Shown here piece after piece: positions 15,691 through 21,545 of a stretch of DNA of 21,545 nucleotides. Location of the stretch: positions 1-21,545 of the forward strand of contig JAFGFR010000021.1 in assembly GCA_016930955.1 (NCBI GenBank), read 5' to 3'. The translations under genes and the position numbers were made by a program. Each line of letters opens with the position of its first letter. Within the stretch, counting starts at the first letter, position 1. The notes under the pieces are model-generated. The model was not told the DNA's origin and searched no databases. It worked only from the letters and a program-made list of their open reading frames with translations. This DNA comes from Victivallales bacterium (GTDB lineage: Bacteria > Verrucomicrobiota > Lentisphaeria > Victivallales > JAADHT01).

Positions 15691-16422
15691 CTATTCTTCC
15701 GGCCACCAATAACGGTTGGATCCGCTATTCCAATTTGGATTGCTTAAGACAGGATATGCGTTCCTGTCATACCATTTTCCGTGGCCGTCAGAAAAGACCT
15801 GGTTGCCGCCCGCGAACCATTCGGATTGATTTCTGGTATGAGGACCATTCATGATTTTAACACCCGCGGCATTCACTGAACCAGTCCAGTCGTTAATATC
15901 GTCGCCGATGAGAGGGCCGACGGGATCCTTGGCACTGGACGGGGAGAGGCTGCCTCTGTAAATGGATACTGAGGTCCAAGTTGCAGTATTCCAATTGGTC
16001 ATGATAGCATAATTTGCCTGGCCAGGAAAGCTGCCAGGGTAATTGGCAAGGAACATATTCCCCCCACTGACTCCGGTAGGAGCTTTTTTCCCGCTGGGGC
16101 AACGCCACAGGTCGCTGTCCATTGAACCGGGTTGTTTGATTTTATAATCTTCCAGAGCTTGAATTGAGCCAATGTCAACGTTATCCGGGAAATCGTTTCC
16201 ACTTTTGTCCACCCTGGGGAAAACTTGATATGCATCCTCGTACATGATCATGCCAAGGGCGATTTGTTTGAGGTTATTAAGGCACGAGGATCGTTTGGCC
16301 TGTTCCCTGGCCAGACTTAGCGCCGGGAGCAGTAAGGCGGCGAGGATGCCAATGATGGCGATGACAAATAAAAGCTCTATTAGAGTGAATGTATTGCTTT
16401 CCCTAGTTGTTGTTGGTCGCAT
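15691..16422 (-). CDS. Prepilin-type N-terminal cleavage/methylation protein (pseudopilin-like)
   Basis: This 243-residue protein has a type IV prepilin N-terminus. TFTLIELLFVIAIIGILAAL starts at residue 11, with F12 as the mature first residue and E16 as the +5 glutamate. The residue before the cleavage point is T11, not the usual glycine. SCLNNLKQIALGM follows, as in the many stand-alone pseudopilin-like proteins of Lentisphaerota and other PVC bacteria. The C-terminal part has GPHTRN... and GGNQVFSDGHG, resembling the H-X-DG motif of that group. It is probably exported and assembled or anchored at the inner membrane. The start is the ATG at 16422 (CTGGAA directly before it); the ATG at 16440 is an alternative. 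The gene stands alone and converges on the PaaK-like gene. A tetranucleotide repeat and a strong promoter lie upstream. Confidence 0.88.
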   Translation of the reverse strand: MRPTTTRESNTFTLIELLFVIAIIGILAALLLPALSLAREQAKRSSCLNNLKQIALGMIMYEDAYQVFPRVDKSGNDFPDNVDIGSIQALEDYKIKQPGSMDSDLWRCPSGKKAPTGVSGGNMFLANYPGSFPGQANYAIMTNWNTATWTSVSIYRGSLSPSSAKDPVGPLIGDDINDWTGSVNAAGVKIMNGPHTRNQSEWFAGGNQVFSDGHGKWYDRNAYPVLSNPNWNSGSNRYWWPEE

Positions 16423-16504
16423 TTCCAGATTCCATGTCATTATATTGTGCTGCTTCAGCGGGAATGTCACGTTGATTGTTAAAACTTTATTGTGCCTACG
16501 ACGG

Positions 16505-16543
16505 CTTCCTTCCTTCCTTCCTTCCTTCCTTCCTTCCTTCCTT
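16505..16543 (-). repeat. Tetranucleotide repeat (CTTC/GAAG), 9.75 units, in the prepilin leader
   Basis: Thirty-nine bases consist of CTTC units on the plus strand, read as GAAG/AAGG on the prepilin sense strand. It starts about five bases after the predicted transcription start and ends 82 bases before the ATG. Each unit resembles a Shine-Dalgarno core (AAGGA). Such tracts change length by slippage. Confidence 0.95.
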
Positions 16544-16554
16544 ACTTCATTCGT

Positions 16555-16584
16555 ACTATAACATCGTATTCCCGCTCTTGTCAA
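16555..16584 (-). promoter_or_regulatory. Strong sigma-70-type promoter for the prepilin-type gene
   Basis: On the minus strand TTGACA (16584-16579) and TATAGT (16560-16555) are separated by 18 bases. The -35 is perfect and the -10 matches five of six. The predicted transcription start near 16548 is directly before the tetranucleotide repeat. It lies 22 bases after the AbiEi-like gene ends, so the two genes are probably transcribed separately. Confidence 0.65.
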
Positions 16585-16605
16585 GCGGCTTTTCCTTCAG
16601 CAGCT

Positions 16606-17055
16606 CTATCGGACGCGCGGCCTTCCCCTGAGGCTCCGTGCAATGCGGTGCCTCTGCCGGGACAGCATCATGGACAGGAAAAACATCTGCAGGCGCATTT
16701 CTTCAAGACGGCTCTCGCCCCAGTCACCTTTTTCAAGATACCAGAAATCAAGCAGAGCCTTTTCCGGTTCGGCAAGCAGGACTTTCCGTCCGCCGACCTC
16801 CACAGTCCGATAACCAAAAAAGAAATCTCTCTTGACATGGCGGTAGCGGAAATGTCCAAAAGCGTTGCGGAAGGTTTTAGGATCTCTTGAAGTGATGCTC
16901 GTGTAAACCACGACCTTTTCAGGAATCAGCCCGAAGAACCCGAGCGCCCAAGAAGTGCTGAGATAAGAGGGAAAGTAAAGAAGGTTTGCCAGTTCTGCCG
17001 GATTGACATCTGTTTTCCGGAAGTCCGACCCAAATGCATACATTCCCCGCCGCAA
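16606..17055 (-). CDS. AbiEi-type antitoxin remnant, N-terminus lost (probable pseudogene)
   Basis: The 149-residue frame matches the C-terminal part of AbiEi-like antitoxins. PSYLSTSWALGFFGLIPEKV near 29-48, YRHVKRDFFFGY near 71-82, and LLAEPEKALLDFWYL near 92-106 are the diagnostic stretches. Intact AbiEi proteins begin with a winged helix that ends in a phrase like LVKAGKLIRLRRGVY. Here the in-frame bases just before the start, back to a TGA at 17101-17103, encode RTQLYRWSKAGKILPLRRGM, which is the end of that helix. So the protein once began further upstream and is cut by a stop or frameshift. The start shown is a TTG; the first ATG is at 17043. No AbiEii toxin lies beside it. A working short protein, or a sequencing error at 17100-17120, cannot be excluded. 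Confidence 0.65.
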   Translation of the reverse strand: MRRGMYAFGSDFRKTDVNPAELANLLYFPSYLSTSWALGFFGLIPEKVVVYTSITSRDPKTFRNAFGHFRYRHVKRDFFFGYRTVEVGGRKVLLAEPEKALLDFWYLEKGDWGESRLEEMRLQMFFLSMMLSRQRHRIARSLRGRPRVR

Positions 17056-17187
17056 CGGAAGGATTTTCCCTGCTTTGCTCCAGCGGTAAAGCTGTGTCCT
17101 TCAAAATCACACCTGACAGCCGGCTGTTCCATTATGCCGTATCCAGCCTGAAAAAGAAAAAATTTCAATCTTTTTTCACAAATCCGC

Positions 17188-17216
17188 TTGACATTTATGT
17201 TATTATTTGTTATTTT
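17188..17216 (+). promoter_or_regulatory. Strong sigma-70-type promoter for the DeoR-type regulator gene
   Basis: TTGACA (17188-17193) and TATTTT (17211-17216) are exactly 17 bases apart in an A/T-rich stretch. Transcription would start near 17223, only two bases before the ATG at 17225, so the mRNA may be almost leaderless. Confidence 0.65.
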
Positions 17217-17224
17217 TAACACAC

Positions 17225-18016
17225 ATGAACAGGAATATGACAGACAGGAAGAAGATATCGGCCGTTACGCGAAGGGATCGCATCACAGGGATTTTGAGGG
17301 AGAGTCAAGAAGTCAACATCCCCGAGTTGGCACGTCTCTTCAAGACCAGCGAGATGACGATACGTCGTGATCTAGATTTTTTGTCCGATCAGGGTTTTGC
17401 GCGGCGGACGCATGGTGGGGCAGCGGTTGCCGAGCGCATGGAATTCCAGTTTGACTTTGTCGAGTGCCGGAGTCGCAACCAAAAGGCCAAGAAGGCGATC
17501 GCCGCCGAGGCAGCCAAGCTTATCCGCCCCGGCCAGAGCATCATACTCGATACCGGCACCACGACGCTCGAGCTGGCTTGTCTGATAAAGGGCATGCAGA
17601 ATCTGACGGTCATCACCCCCAGCCTGGCCGTGGCTTCGGTGCTTCAGTTTTCCACTGGCGTTCAGACCATTCTGCTGGGAGGCGTCATACGCAAGGGCAG
17701 TCCCGACCTGACCGGGGCCGTCGCCGAGAAGGTATTGGATATGCTGATGGCCGACATTGCTTTTCAGGGAGCCGACGGCATCAGTCTCAAGGGCGAGTTG
17801 TTCTGCACGGACATTCAAATCGCCAAAGTTGACACCAAGATGCGCCGGCGCTCACAAAAAACATATATCCTCTGCGACAGCTCGAAGATCGGAAGGACTG
17901 GATTTGCCTCCAATGGCTCTCTTGCCGAGGTCGAGGCCCTGATCACTGACAGCGGCATCACCGGGGAATATGTCGAAATTATCAAGAAGGTCTGCAAAAA
18001 AATTATAATCTGTTGA
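17225..18016 (+). CDS. DeoR-family transcriptional regulator
   Basis: This 263-residue protein has the DeoR layout. The N-terminal helix-turn-helix reads VNIPELARLFKTSEMTIRRD, with the family phrase TIRRDL, then RRTHGGA. The C-terminal sensor domain has ILDTGTTTLELA near 108-119, LLGGVIRKGSPDLTGA near 150-165, and DSSKIGRTGFA near the end. DeoR regulators usually repress sugar or nucleoside catabolism genes and respond to a phosphorylated sugar. The probable targets are its own gene and the aminotransferase-dehydrogenase genes downstream. Start choice is open: ATG 17225 is nearly leaderless, and ATG 17237 has AGGA only two bases upstream. The final A of its TGA stop is the first base of a perfect 48-nt palindrome. 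Confidence 0.93.
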   Translation: MNRNMTDRKKISAVTRRDRITGILRESQEVNIPELARLFKTSEMTIRRDLDFLSDQGFARRTHGGAAVAERMEFQFDFVECRSRNQKAKKAIAAEAAKLIRPGQSIILDTGTTTLELACLIKGMQNLTVITPSLAVASVLQFSTGVQTILLGGVIRKGSPDLTGAVAEKVLDMLMADIAFQGADGISLKGELFCTDIQIAKVDTKMRRRSQKTYILCDSSKIGRTGFASNGSLAEVEALITDSGITGEYVEIIKKVCKKIIIC

Positions 18017-18063
18017 GCCAATTTCAAAACTCCGCGTGGCCACGCGGAGTTTTGAAATTGGCT
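18016..18063. repeat. Perfect 48-nt palindrome, repeat copy D
   Basis: The left arm begins AGCCAATTTCAAAACTCCGC and runs to GTGG at 18039; the right arm is its exact complement, from CCAC to TTGGCT. All 24 positions pair with no spacer, so the DNA could form a cruciform and the RNA a 20-plus-bp hairpin. It begins inside the deoR stop codon and ends 32 bases before the aminotransferase start. No T-tract follows. Confidence 0.97.
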
Positions 18064-18095
18064 AGGTAGTTTGAATCATAGCAAGTAAGGAGAGT

Positions 18096-19475
18096 ATGAA
18101 AGCTCAGTCAAGAACTGTTTCGGCTCCCAAATGGGCGCACTTGGATTTAACTCAGGTCCCACACGTCAAGACCGCCCTTCCCGGCCCCAAGTCCAACGAG
18201 CTGCATGCGCGTTGCACCAGATATTTCAAAGGGCTCAGCAGCCAGGTCAAGCTGTTTCCTGTGGCGTTCGAGAAGGGGTTCGGCTGTGAGCTTGTTGATG
18301 TTGACGGCAACCGCTACATTGATTTTTCGAGCGGCATATATGTGACGACGCTGGGGCATTGTCATCCAAAGGTAACCGAGGCCGTCCAGAAGGCCGCAGG
18401 CACGTTGATGAACTGCCATGACTTCACGACCGAGCTGAAGACCCGTCTGGTCGAGAAGCTGGCTGAGATTCTGCCCGGCGACCTGAACGGGTTTCAGTTT
18501 TACGATGCCGGAACTGCCGCTGTCGAGGCCGGGCAGCGCGTCCTTCGCGCCGCCACCGGCAAGCACGAGATGATCTCTTGTTTCTATGACTTCCACGGCA
18601 AGACCTACGGTGGGGTCTCGCTGGGGCATATCCGCTCGCTGGCCTACGGTCCCTGCCGTGCCCCGGGGATGTACATGGTCCCCCGCCCGGACACCTACCG
18701 GCCGTTGTTCGCCAAGGCCGACGGAACACCGGATACAGACAAGTTTATCGCCTTCTACGACGAGTTCATTGACAAGGCCACCATCGGTGCGGTGGCCGGG
18801 TTCGTGCTCGAGCCCATCCAGGGTTGGGGAGGCACAATAATGCCCCCGGACGACTTCTTCCCCAAGCTCAGGAAATATTGCGATGAAAAAGGAATCCTCC
18901 TGATGACAGACGAGGTGCTGACCAGCTTCGGGCGAACGGGCAAATGGCTATGCACCGAGCATTGGGACGTCGTGCCTGACGTGGTCTCGTTGGGCAAGGG
19001 CTTCGGCAACGGATTCCCCGTCACCTGCGTTGCCGTGCGTGAAAAGCACAAAGAGTCCTTCGAGTCCATCTCGGCCTCAAGCAGCTACGGCGGCAACCCT
19101 ATGGCATGCGCCGCCGCCTTGGCCAGCATAGAGGCCATCGAGGAGGAGCAGCTCCTGGAGCGCTCGGCTCATCTCGGCGAGCTGGCCCTGAAGCGGATGC
19201 AGCAGATGAAGGCCGATCATCCCATCGTCGGAGATGTCCGCGCAAAGGGCTGCCTGATGGGGATAGAGCTCGTCAAGGACAAAACCAGCAAAACCCCCTT
19301 CGACGAGGCTGGCAAGATGGTCTATCAGAGGGCTTTTGCCAAGGGGCTGGCATGGATTCCCGCCGGCCATATCCTGCGGATGAGCCCGCCGATCGTGATG
19401 GAGGATGACGTGCTGTTAAAGGGGATTGACATAATTGATGAGGCAATCGGGGAGACCGAGAAGGAGCTCCTGTGA
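18096..19475 (+). CDS. Class III pyridoxal-phosphate aminotransferase
   Basis: This 459-residue protein belongs to the fold-type I class III aminotransferases (4-aminobutyrate, ornithine, acetylornithine and related amines). FSSGIYVTTLGHCHP (77-91) is the N-terminal signature. FHGKTYGG (167-174) holds the ring-stacking region. TDEVLTSFGRTGK (271-283) contains the conserved aspartate that binds the cofactor nitrogen. K301 in SLGKGFGNGFP forms the Schiff base. SSSYGGNPMACAAAL and RAKGCLMGIEL follow as in the family. The amino donor is not determinable, but glutamate/2-oxoglutarate is the usual partner pair. AAGGAG lies three to four bases before the ATG. The stop overlaps the start of the glutamate dehydrogenase gene, so the two are coupled, and the DeoR gene lies upstream beyond the palindrome. 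Confidence 0.92.
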   Translation: MKAQSRTVSAPKWAHLDLTQVPHVKTALPGPKSNELHARCTRYFKGLSSQVKLFPVAFEKGFGCELVDVDGNRYIDFSSGIYVTTLGHCHPKVTEAVQKAAGTLMNCHDFTTELKTRLVEKLAEILPGDLNGFQFYDAGTAAVEAGQRVLRAATGKHEMISCFYDFHGKTYGGVSLGHIRSLAYGPCRAPGMYMVPRPDTYRPLFAKADGTPDTDKFIAFYDEFIDKATIGAVAGFVLEPIQGWGGTIMPPDDFFPKLRKYCDEKGILLMTDEVLTSFGRTGKWLCTEHWDVVPDVVSLGKGFGNGFPVTCVAVREKHKESFESISASSSYGGNPMACAAALASIEAIEEEQLLERSAHLGELALKRMQQMKADHPIVGDVRAKGCLMGIELVKDKTSKTPFDEAGKMVYQRAFAKGLAWIPAGHILRMSPPIVMEDDVLLKGIDIIDEAIGETEKELL

Positions 19476-20731
19476 ACGAGTCAGGCAACAGTATCTTTGG
19501 TACTGCGCTGCATAATTTGGAGATGGCGGCCGAGCGTGTCGGTATAGGGGCCGCGCTTTTCAGCAAGCTGTCGTTCCCAAAAGAGAGGATCGAGTTGAGG
19601 CTCGGCCCCGTATTGTCAAACGGCCAAACTGCCAACATCGAGGCCTATGTCGTCCGGCACAGTGATATCCTGGGCCCGTCCAAGGGCGGCATCAGGATGT
19701 CTCCAAGCGTCACGATGGATGAAATTGCCGGCCTGGCGATGGAGATGACCTGGAAGACGGCTCTTGTCGGTGTGCCATTTGGTGGCGGCAAGTCTGGAAT
19801 CCGCTCCAACCCTCAGGCTCTATCACCCCAGGACAAGGAAATTGTCATGCGCGCCTTTGTCCGCAAGATTCGGCGTCACATCGGCCCGGAGCTGTACATA
19901 CCTGCCCCGGACATGGGTACAACCGAGAAGGACATGGGGCACATACGCGACTGCATTTCATATTCGGAAAGCATCTCGATCACACGGGGATGCTTTGTCA
20001 CGGGAAAGCCTGTCATTTTGGGAGGTATTCCAGGAAGGCGTCAGGCGACGGGCCGGGGCGTTGTCTACTCGATCATGGCAGCCTGTCAGAAGATGGGACG
20101 GGATGTCGGCACTTTGAAAATAGCGATACAAGGCCTCGGCAATGTCGGATCGGAGGCGGCCCTTGAGCTTGTCCGACTCGGCGCGAAGGTCATTGCAGTA
20201 GCCGAAGTTGACGGCGGAGTGATAAACGAGAACGGGTTGGATATTGACGCGCTGATTGCGCATAAATCAACCCATCAAACGCTCGAAGGCTTCAAGGAAT
20301 CCGGCTTTATTGACAGCCGTGATATATTCGGGATTGCCTGTGATTGTCTGATCCCTGCGGCTTCCGGTTCACAGATCACTGCCGGCAATGCCGATGTGAT
20401 AAGGGCCAAGATCATCGCCGAAGGAGCCAACGCCCCGACTACTCCCCAGGCGGATGAGATCCTGGAGGACAAGGGCATCTTCATCATCCCGGACATTCTG
20501 TGCAACGCGGGCGGGGTATTTGTCTCTTATCTGGAATATGTCCAGGAGACTCAGCATGAACAGATGACTGAGTCTCAGGTCACCTCCCGATTGATGGAGC
20601 GCATGACCCATTGTTTCAATGTCGTGCACGACTATGCCGTCGCACAAAAATGCTCGATGCGGGCCGCTTCGATGGATATCGCGCTGGCTCGTGTGCGTGA
20701 TGGCTTTGAAGCGCGTGGCATGTTGCCCTGA
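19472..20731 (+). CDS. Glutamate dehydrogenase (Glu/Leu/Phe/Val dehydrogenase family)
   Basis: This 419-residue protein is a hexameric-type amino acid dehydrogenase that converts glutamate to 2-oxoglutarate and ammonia, or the reverse. ILGPSKGGIRMSPSV (66-80) binds substrate. EMTWKTALVGVPFGGGKSG (91-109) carries the catalytic lysine region with K95 and K107. IPAPDMGTTEKDM holds the conserved aspartate. The nucleotide-binding domain has IQGLGNVGSEAALEL. GANAPTT and PDILCNAGGVFVSYLEY are typical of the family. The length fits the approximately 420-residue group that often uses NAD or both cofactors; the preference is not settled here. It starts with a GTG that overlaps the aminotransferase stop in GTGA, a sign of translational coupling. 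A Gfo/Idh oxidoreductase gene follows after 30 bases. Confidence 0.95.
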   Translation: MNESGNSIFGTALHNLEMAAERVGIGAALFSKLSFPKERIELRLGPVLSNGQTANIEAYVVRHSDILGPSKGGIRMSPSVTMDEIAGLAMEMTWKTALVGVPFGGGKSGIRSNPQALSPQDKEIVMRAFVRKIRRHIGPELYIPAPDMGTTEKDMGHIRDCISYSESISITRGCFVTGKPVILGGIPGRRQATGRGVVYSIMAACQKMGRDVGTLKIAIQGLGNVGSEAALELVRLGAKVIAVAEVDGGVINENGLDIDALIAHKSTHQTLEGFKESGFIDSRDIFGIACDCLIPAASGSQITAGNADVIRAKIIAEGANAPTTPQADEILEDKGIFIIPDILCNAGGVFVSYLEYVQETQHEQMTESQVTSRLMERMTHCFNVVHDYAVAQKCSMRAASMDIALARVRDGFEARGMLP

Positions 20732-20761
20732 AACTTAAAGCAGTTTAGACTAGGAAAGACA

Positions 20762-21545
20762 ATGCAAACGGGAAAAAGGAAAGTCAATTTTGGGGTGATC
20801 GGATGCGGCCTGATGGGCCGGGAATTCGCGAGCGCCACGGCACGCTGGTGCCATCTGCCTGAGATGGAGGTGATCCCGGAAATCGTCGCCGTCTGCGATC
20901 CGAACTCCAAGCTTCTCGAATGGTACACCGGGAATTTCCCGGCAGTCAGACAGGTCGCCGGCGACTACAAGGATTTGCTTGCCAACGACGAGGTGGAGGC
21001 GGTCTATATCGCGGTGCCGCACAATCTGCATGCCGAGTTCTACTGCGCCGCCATCGAGGCGGGCAAGCATCTGCTCGGGGAAAAGCCCTTTGGAATAGAC
21101 AAGCAGGCCAACGACAGCATATCTGCCTGCGCCCGAGAGCATCCGGATGTCTTCGTGCGATGCTCCAGCGAGTCCGCATTCTTCCCGGCGATGCAGCAGA
21201 TAGGCAGGCTGATCGAGGAAGATAAGTTCGGGCAGATACTCGAGGTCAACAGCGGGTTCCTACACTCCAGCGATATGGATGCCAACAAGCCAGTCAACTG
21301 GAAGCGGATGCTGAAGTTCAACGGCGAATACGGATGCATGGGAGACCTCGGGATGCATGCATGCCACATGCCCTTCCGGGCCGGCTGGCTGCCAAAAAAT
21401 GTCACGGCCATCCTGAGCAACATCGTGAAGGAACGCCCGGACGGCAAGGGAGGTGTGGCCCGAATGCCCCCCAACTTAAGCGGCTTTCTTTCTTTTTTGA
21501 GAAATCATTCCGTAAGCTATTCCGAGCAAAATCATGTCTTCCTTC
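20762..21545 (+). CDS. Gfo/Idh/MocA-family oxidoreductase (partial, C-terminus possibly disrupted)
   Basis: The visible 261 residues begin with a Rossmann fold, FGVIGCGLMG (10-19), which binds NAD(P). E107-K108-P109 is the family's catalytic-site EKP motif. GDLGMHACHMPFRAG near 196-210 corresponds to the conserved substrate-binding histidine helix. Members oxidise or reduce sugars, inositols or related compounds. The ATG has AGGAAA about seven bases upstream, and the gene lies 30 bases after glutamate dehydrogenase, so it is likely part of the same transcript. From about residue 234 (21461) the protein no longer looks like the family: after KERPDGKGG I would expect a conserved tryptophan/asparagine phrase, and instead RMPPNLSGFLSFLRN appears in A/T-rich DNA. 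This may be an insertion or a chimeric contig end. Confidence 0.85.
   Translation, partial: MQTGKRKVNFGVIGCGLMGREFASATARWCHLPEMEVIPEIVAVCDPNSKLLEWYTGNFPAVRQVAGDYKDLLANDEVEAVYIAVPHNLHAEFYCAAIEAGKHLLGEKPFGIDKQANDSISACAREHPDVFVRCSSESAFFPAMQQIGRLIEEDKFGQILEVNSGFLHSSDMDANKPVNWKRMLKFNGEYGCMGDLGMHACHMPFRAGWLPKNVTAILSNIVKERPDGKGGVARMPPNLSGFLSFLRNHSVSYSEQNHVFL
21476..21545 (-). CDS. Possible C-terminal fragment of a minus-strand gene at the window edge
   Basis: The minus strand is open from the window edge to a TAA at 21478-21476. It reads ...KEDMILLGIAYGMISQKRKKAA and stops. The composition (hydrophobic stretch, basic tail) and the A/T-rich DNA differ from the adjoining oxidoreductase gene. It may be the end of a gene in an inserted element. 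With only 23 residues the identity is unknown, and it may be chance. Confidence 0.25.
   Translation of the reverse strand, partial: KEDMILLGIAYGMISQKRKKAA

Noticed and set aside
16425..16584. Longer prepilin protein starting at 16584 with an RKEG repeat at the N-terminus
   Set aside because: Its TTG start is the -35 TTGACA of the promoter, so this stretch is promoter and leader. A prepilin signal also needs a short basic start.
1..21545. CRISPR array, tRNA or rRNA genes, phage or complete insertion sequence
   Set aside because: I found no regularly spaced direct repeats, no cloverleaf fold, no rRNA signature and no transposase domain in the readable frames.

Overview
The window is about 21.5 kb of G+C-rich bacterial DNA, closely packed on both strands, with both ends cutting through genes. 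No rRNA is present, so placement rests on gene style. A single-gene prepilin-type protein with FTLIELL near its N-terminus and a late DG motif, glycoside hydrolases, Gfo/Idh/MocA oxidoreductases, a DUF374-type acyltransferase and many palindromic intergenic repeats suggest the PVC superphylum, most likely Lentisphaerota or Kiritimatiellota. This placement is inference. Both edges lie in broken genes and the right edge looks chimeric, so the window may be a whole contig that ends at repeated DNA.

Layout. Positions 1-1935 (minus strand): a NodU/CmcH-type carbamoyltransferase, cut off by the window, and an NrdG-like radical SAM activase. Positions 2196-6524 (plus): gyrB, trpD and a DUF374 acyltransferase. 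Positions 6609-7406 (minus): a LysM lipoprotein. Positions 7605-9367 (plus): a short RlmB-type rRNA methyltransferase and pyrH, separated by a 458-nt gene-free stretch with a large composite palindromic element. Positions 9651-13675 (minus): cobS, a Nif3-like metal protein and a family 2 glycoside hydrolase, probably transcribed in the order GH2, Nif3-like, cobS. Positions 13898-15683 (plus): a small lipoprotein and a PaaK-like adenylate-forming enzyme, one base apart. Positions 15691-17055 (minus): a prepilin-type protein and a remnant of an AbiEi-type antitoxin. Positions 17225 to the end (plus): a DeoR-type regulator, then a class III aminotransferase, a glutamate dehydrogenase and a Gfo/Idh/MocA oxidoreductase.

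Function. The clearest pathway unit is at the right end. The aminotransferase and glutamate dehydrogenase overlap by four bases (GTGA), and together they would move an amino group through glutamate to ammonia or back. The DeoR protein upstream is the obvious candidate regulator. The rest is mostly housekeeping (DNA gyrase, tryptophan, UMP kinase, rRNA methylation, cobalamin), with carbohydrate and surface genes between.

The most interesting signals are non-coding. (1) A palindromic repeat family has four recognisable copies and one probable decayed copy, mostly at gene 3' ends. One is a perfect 48-nt palindrome starting in the deoR stop codon, one is translated as the tail of the PaaK-like enzyme, and one is a 188-nt composite with a pseudoknot-like core. 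(2) A 39-nt tetranucleotide repeat lies at the predicted 5' end of the prepilin mRNA, where it would read as tandem Shine-Dalgarno-like sequence. I did not find a complete, convincingly new multi-gene system.
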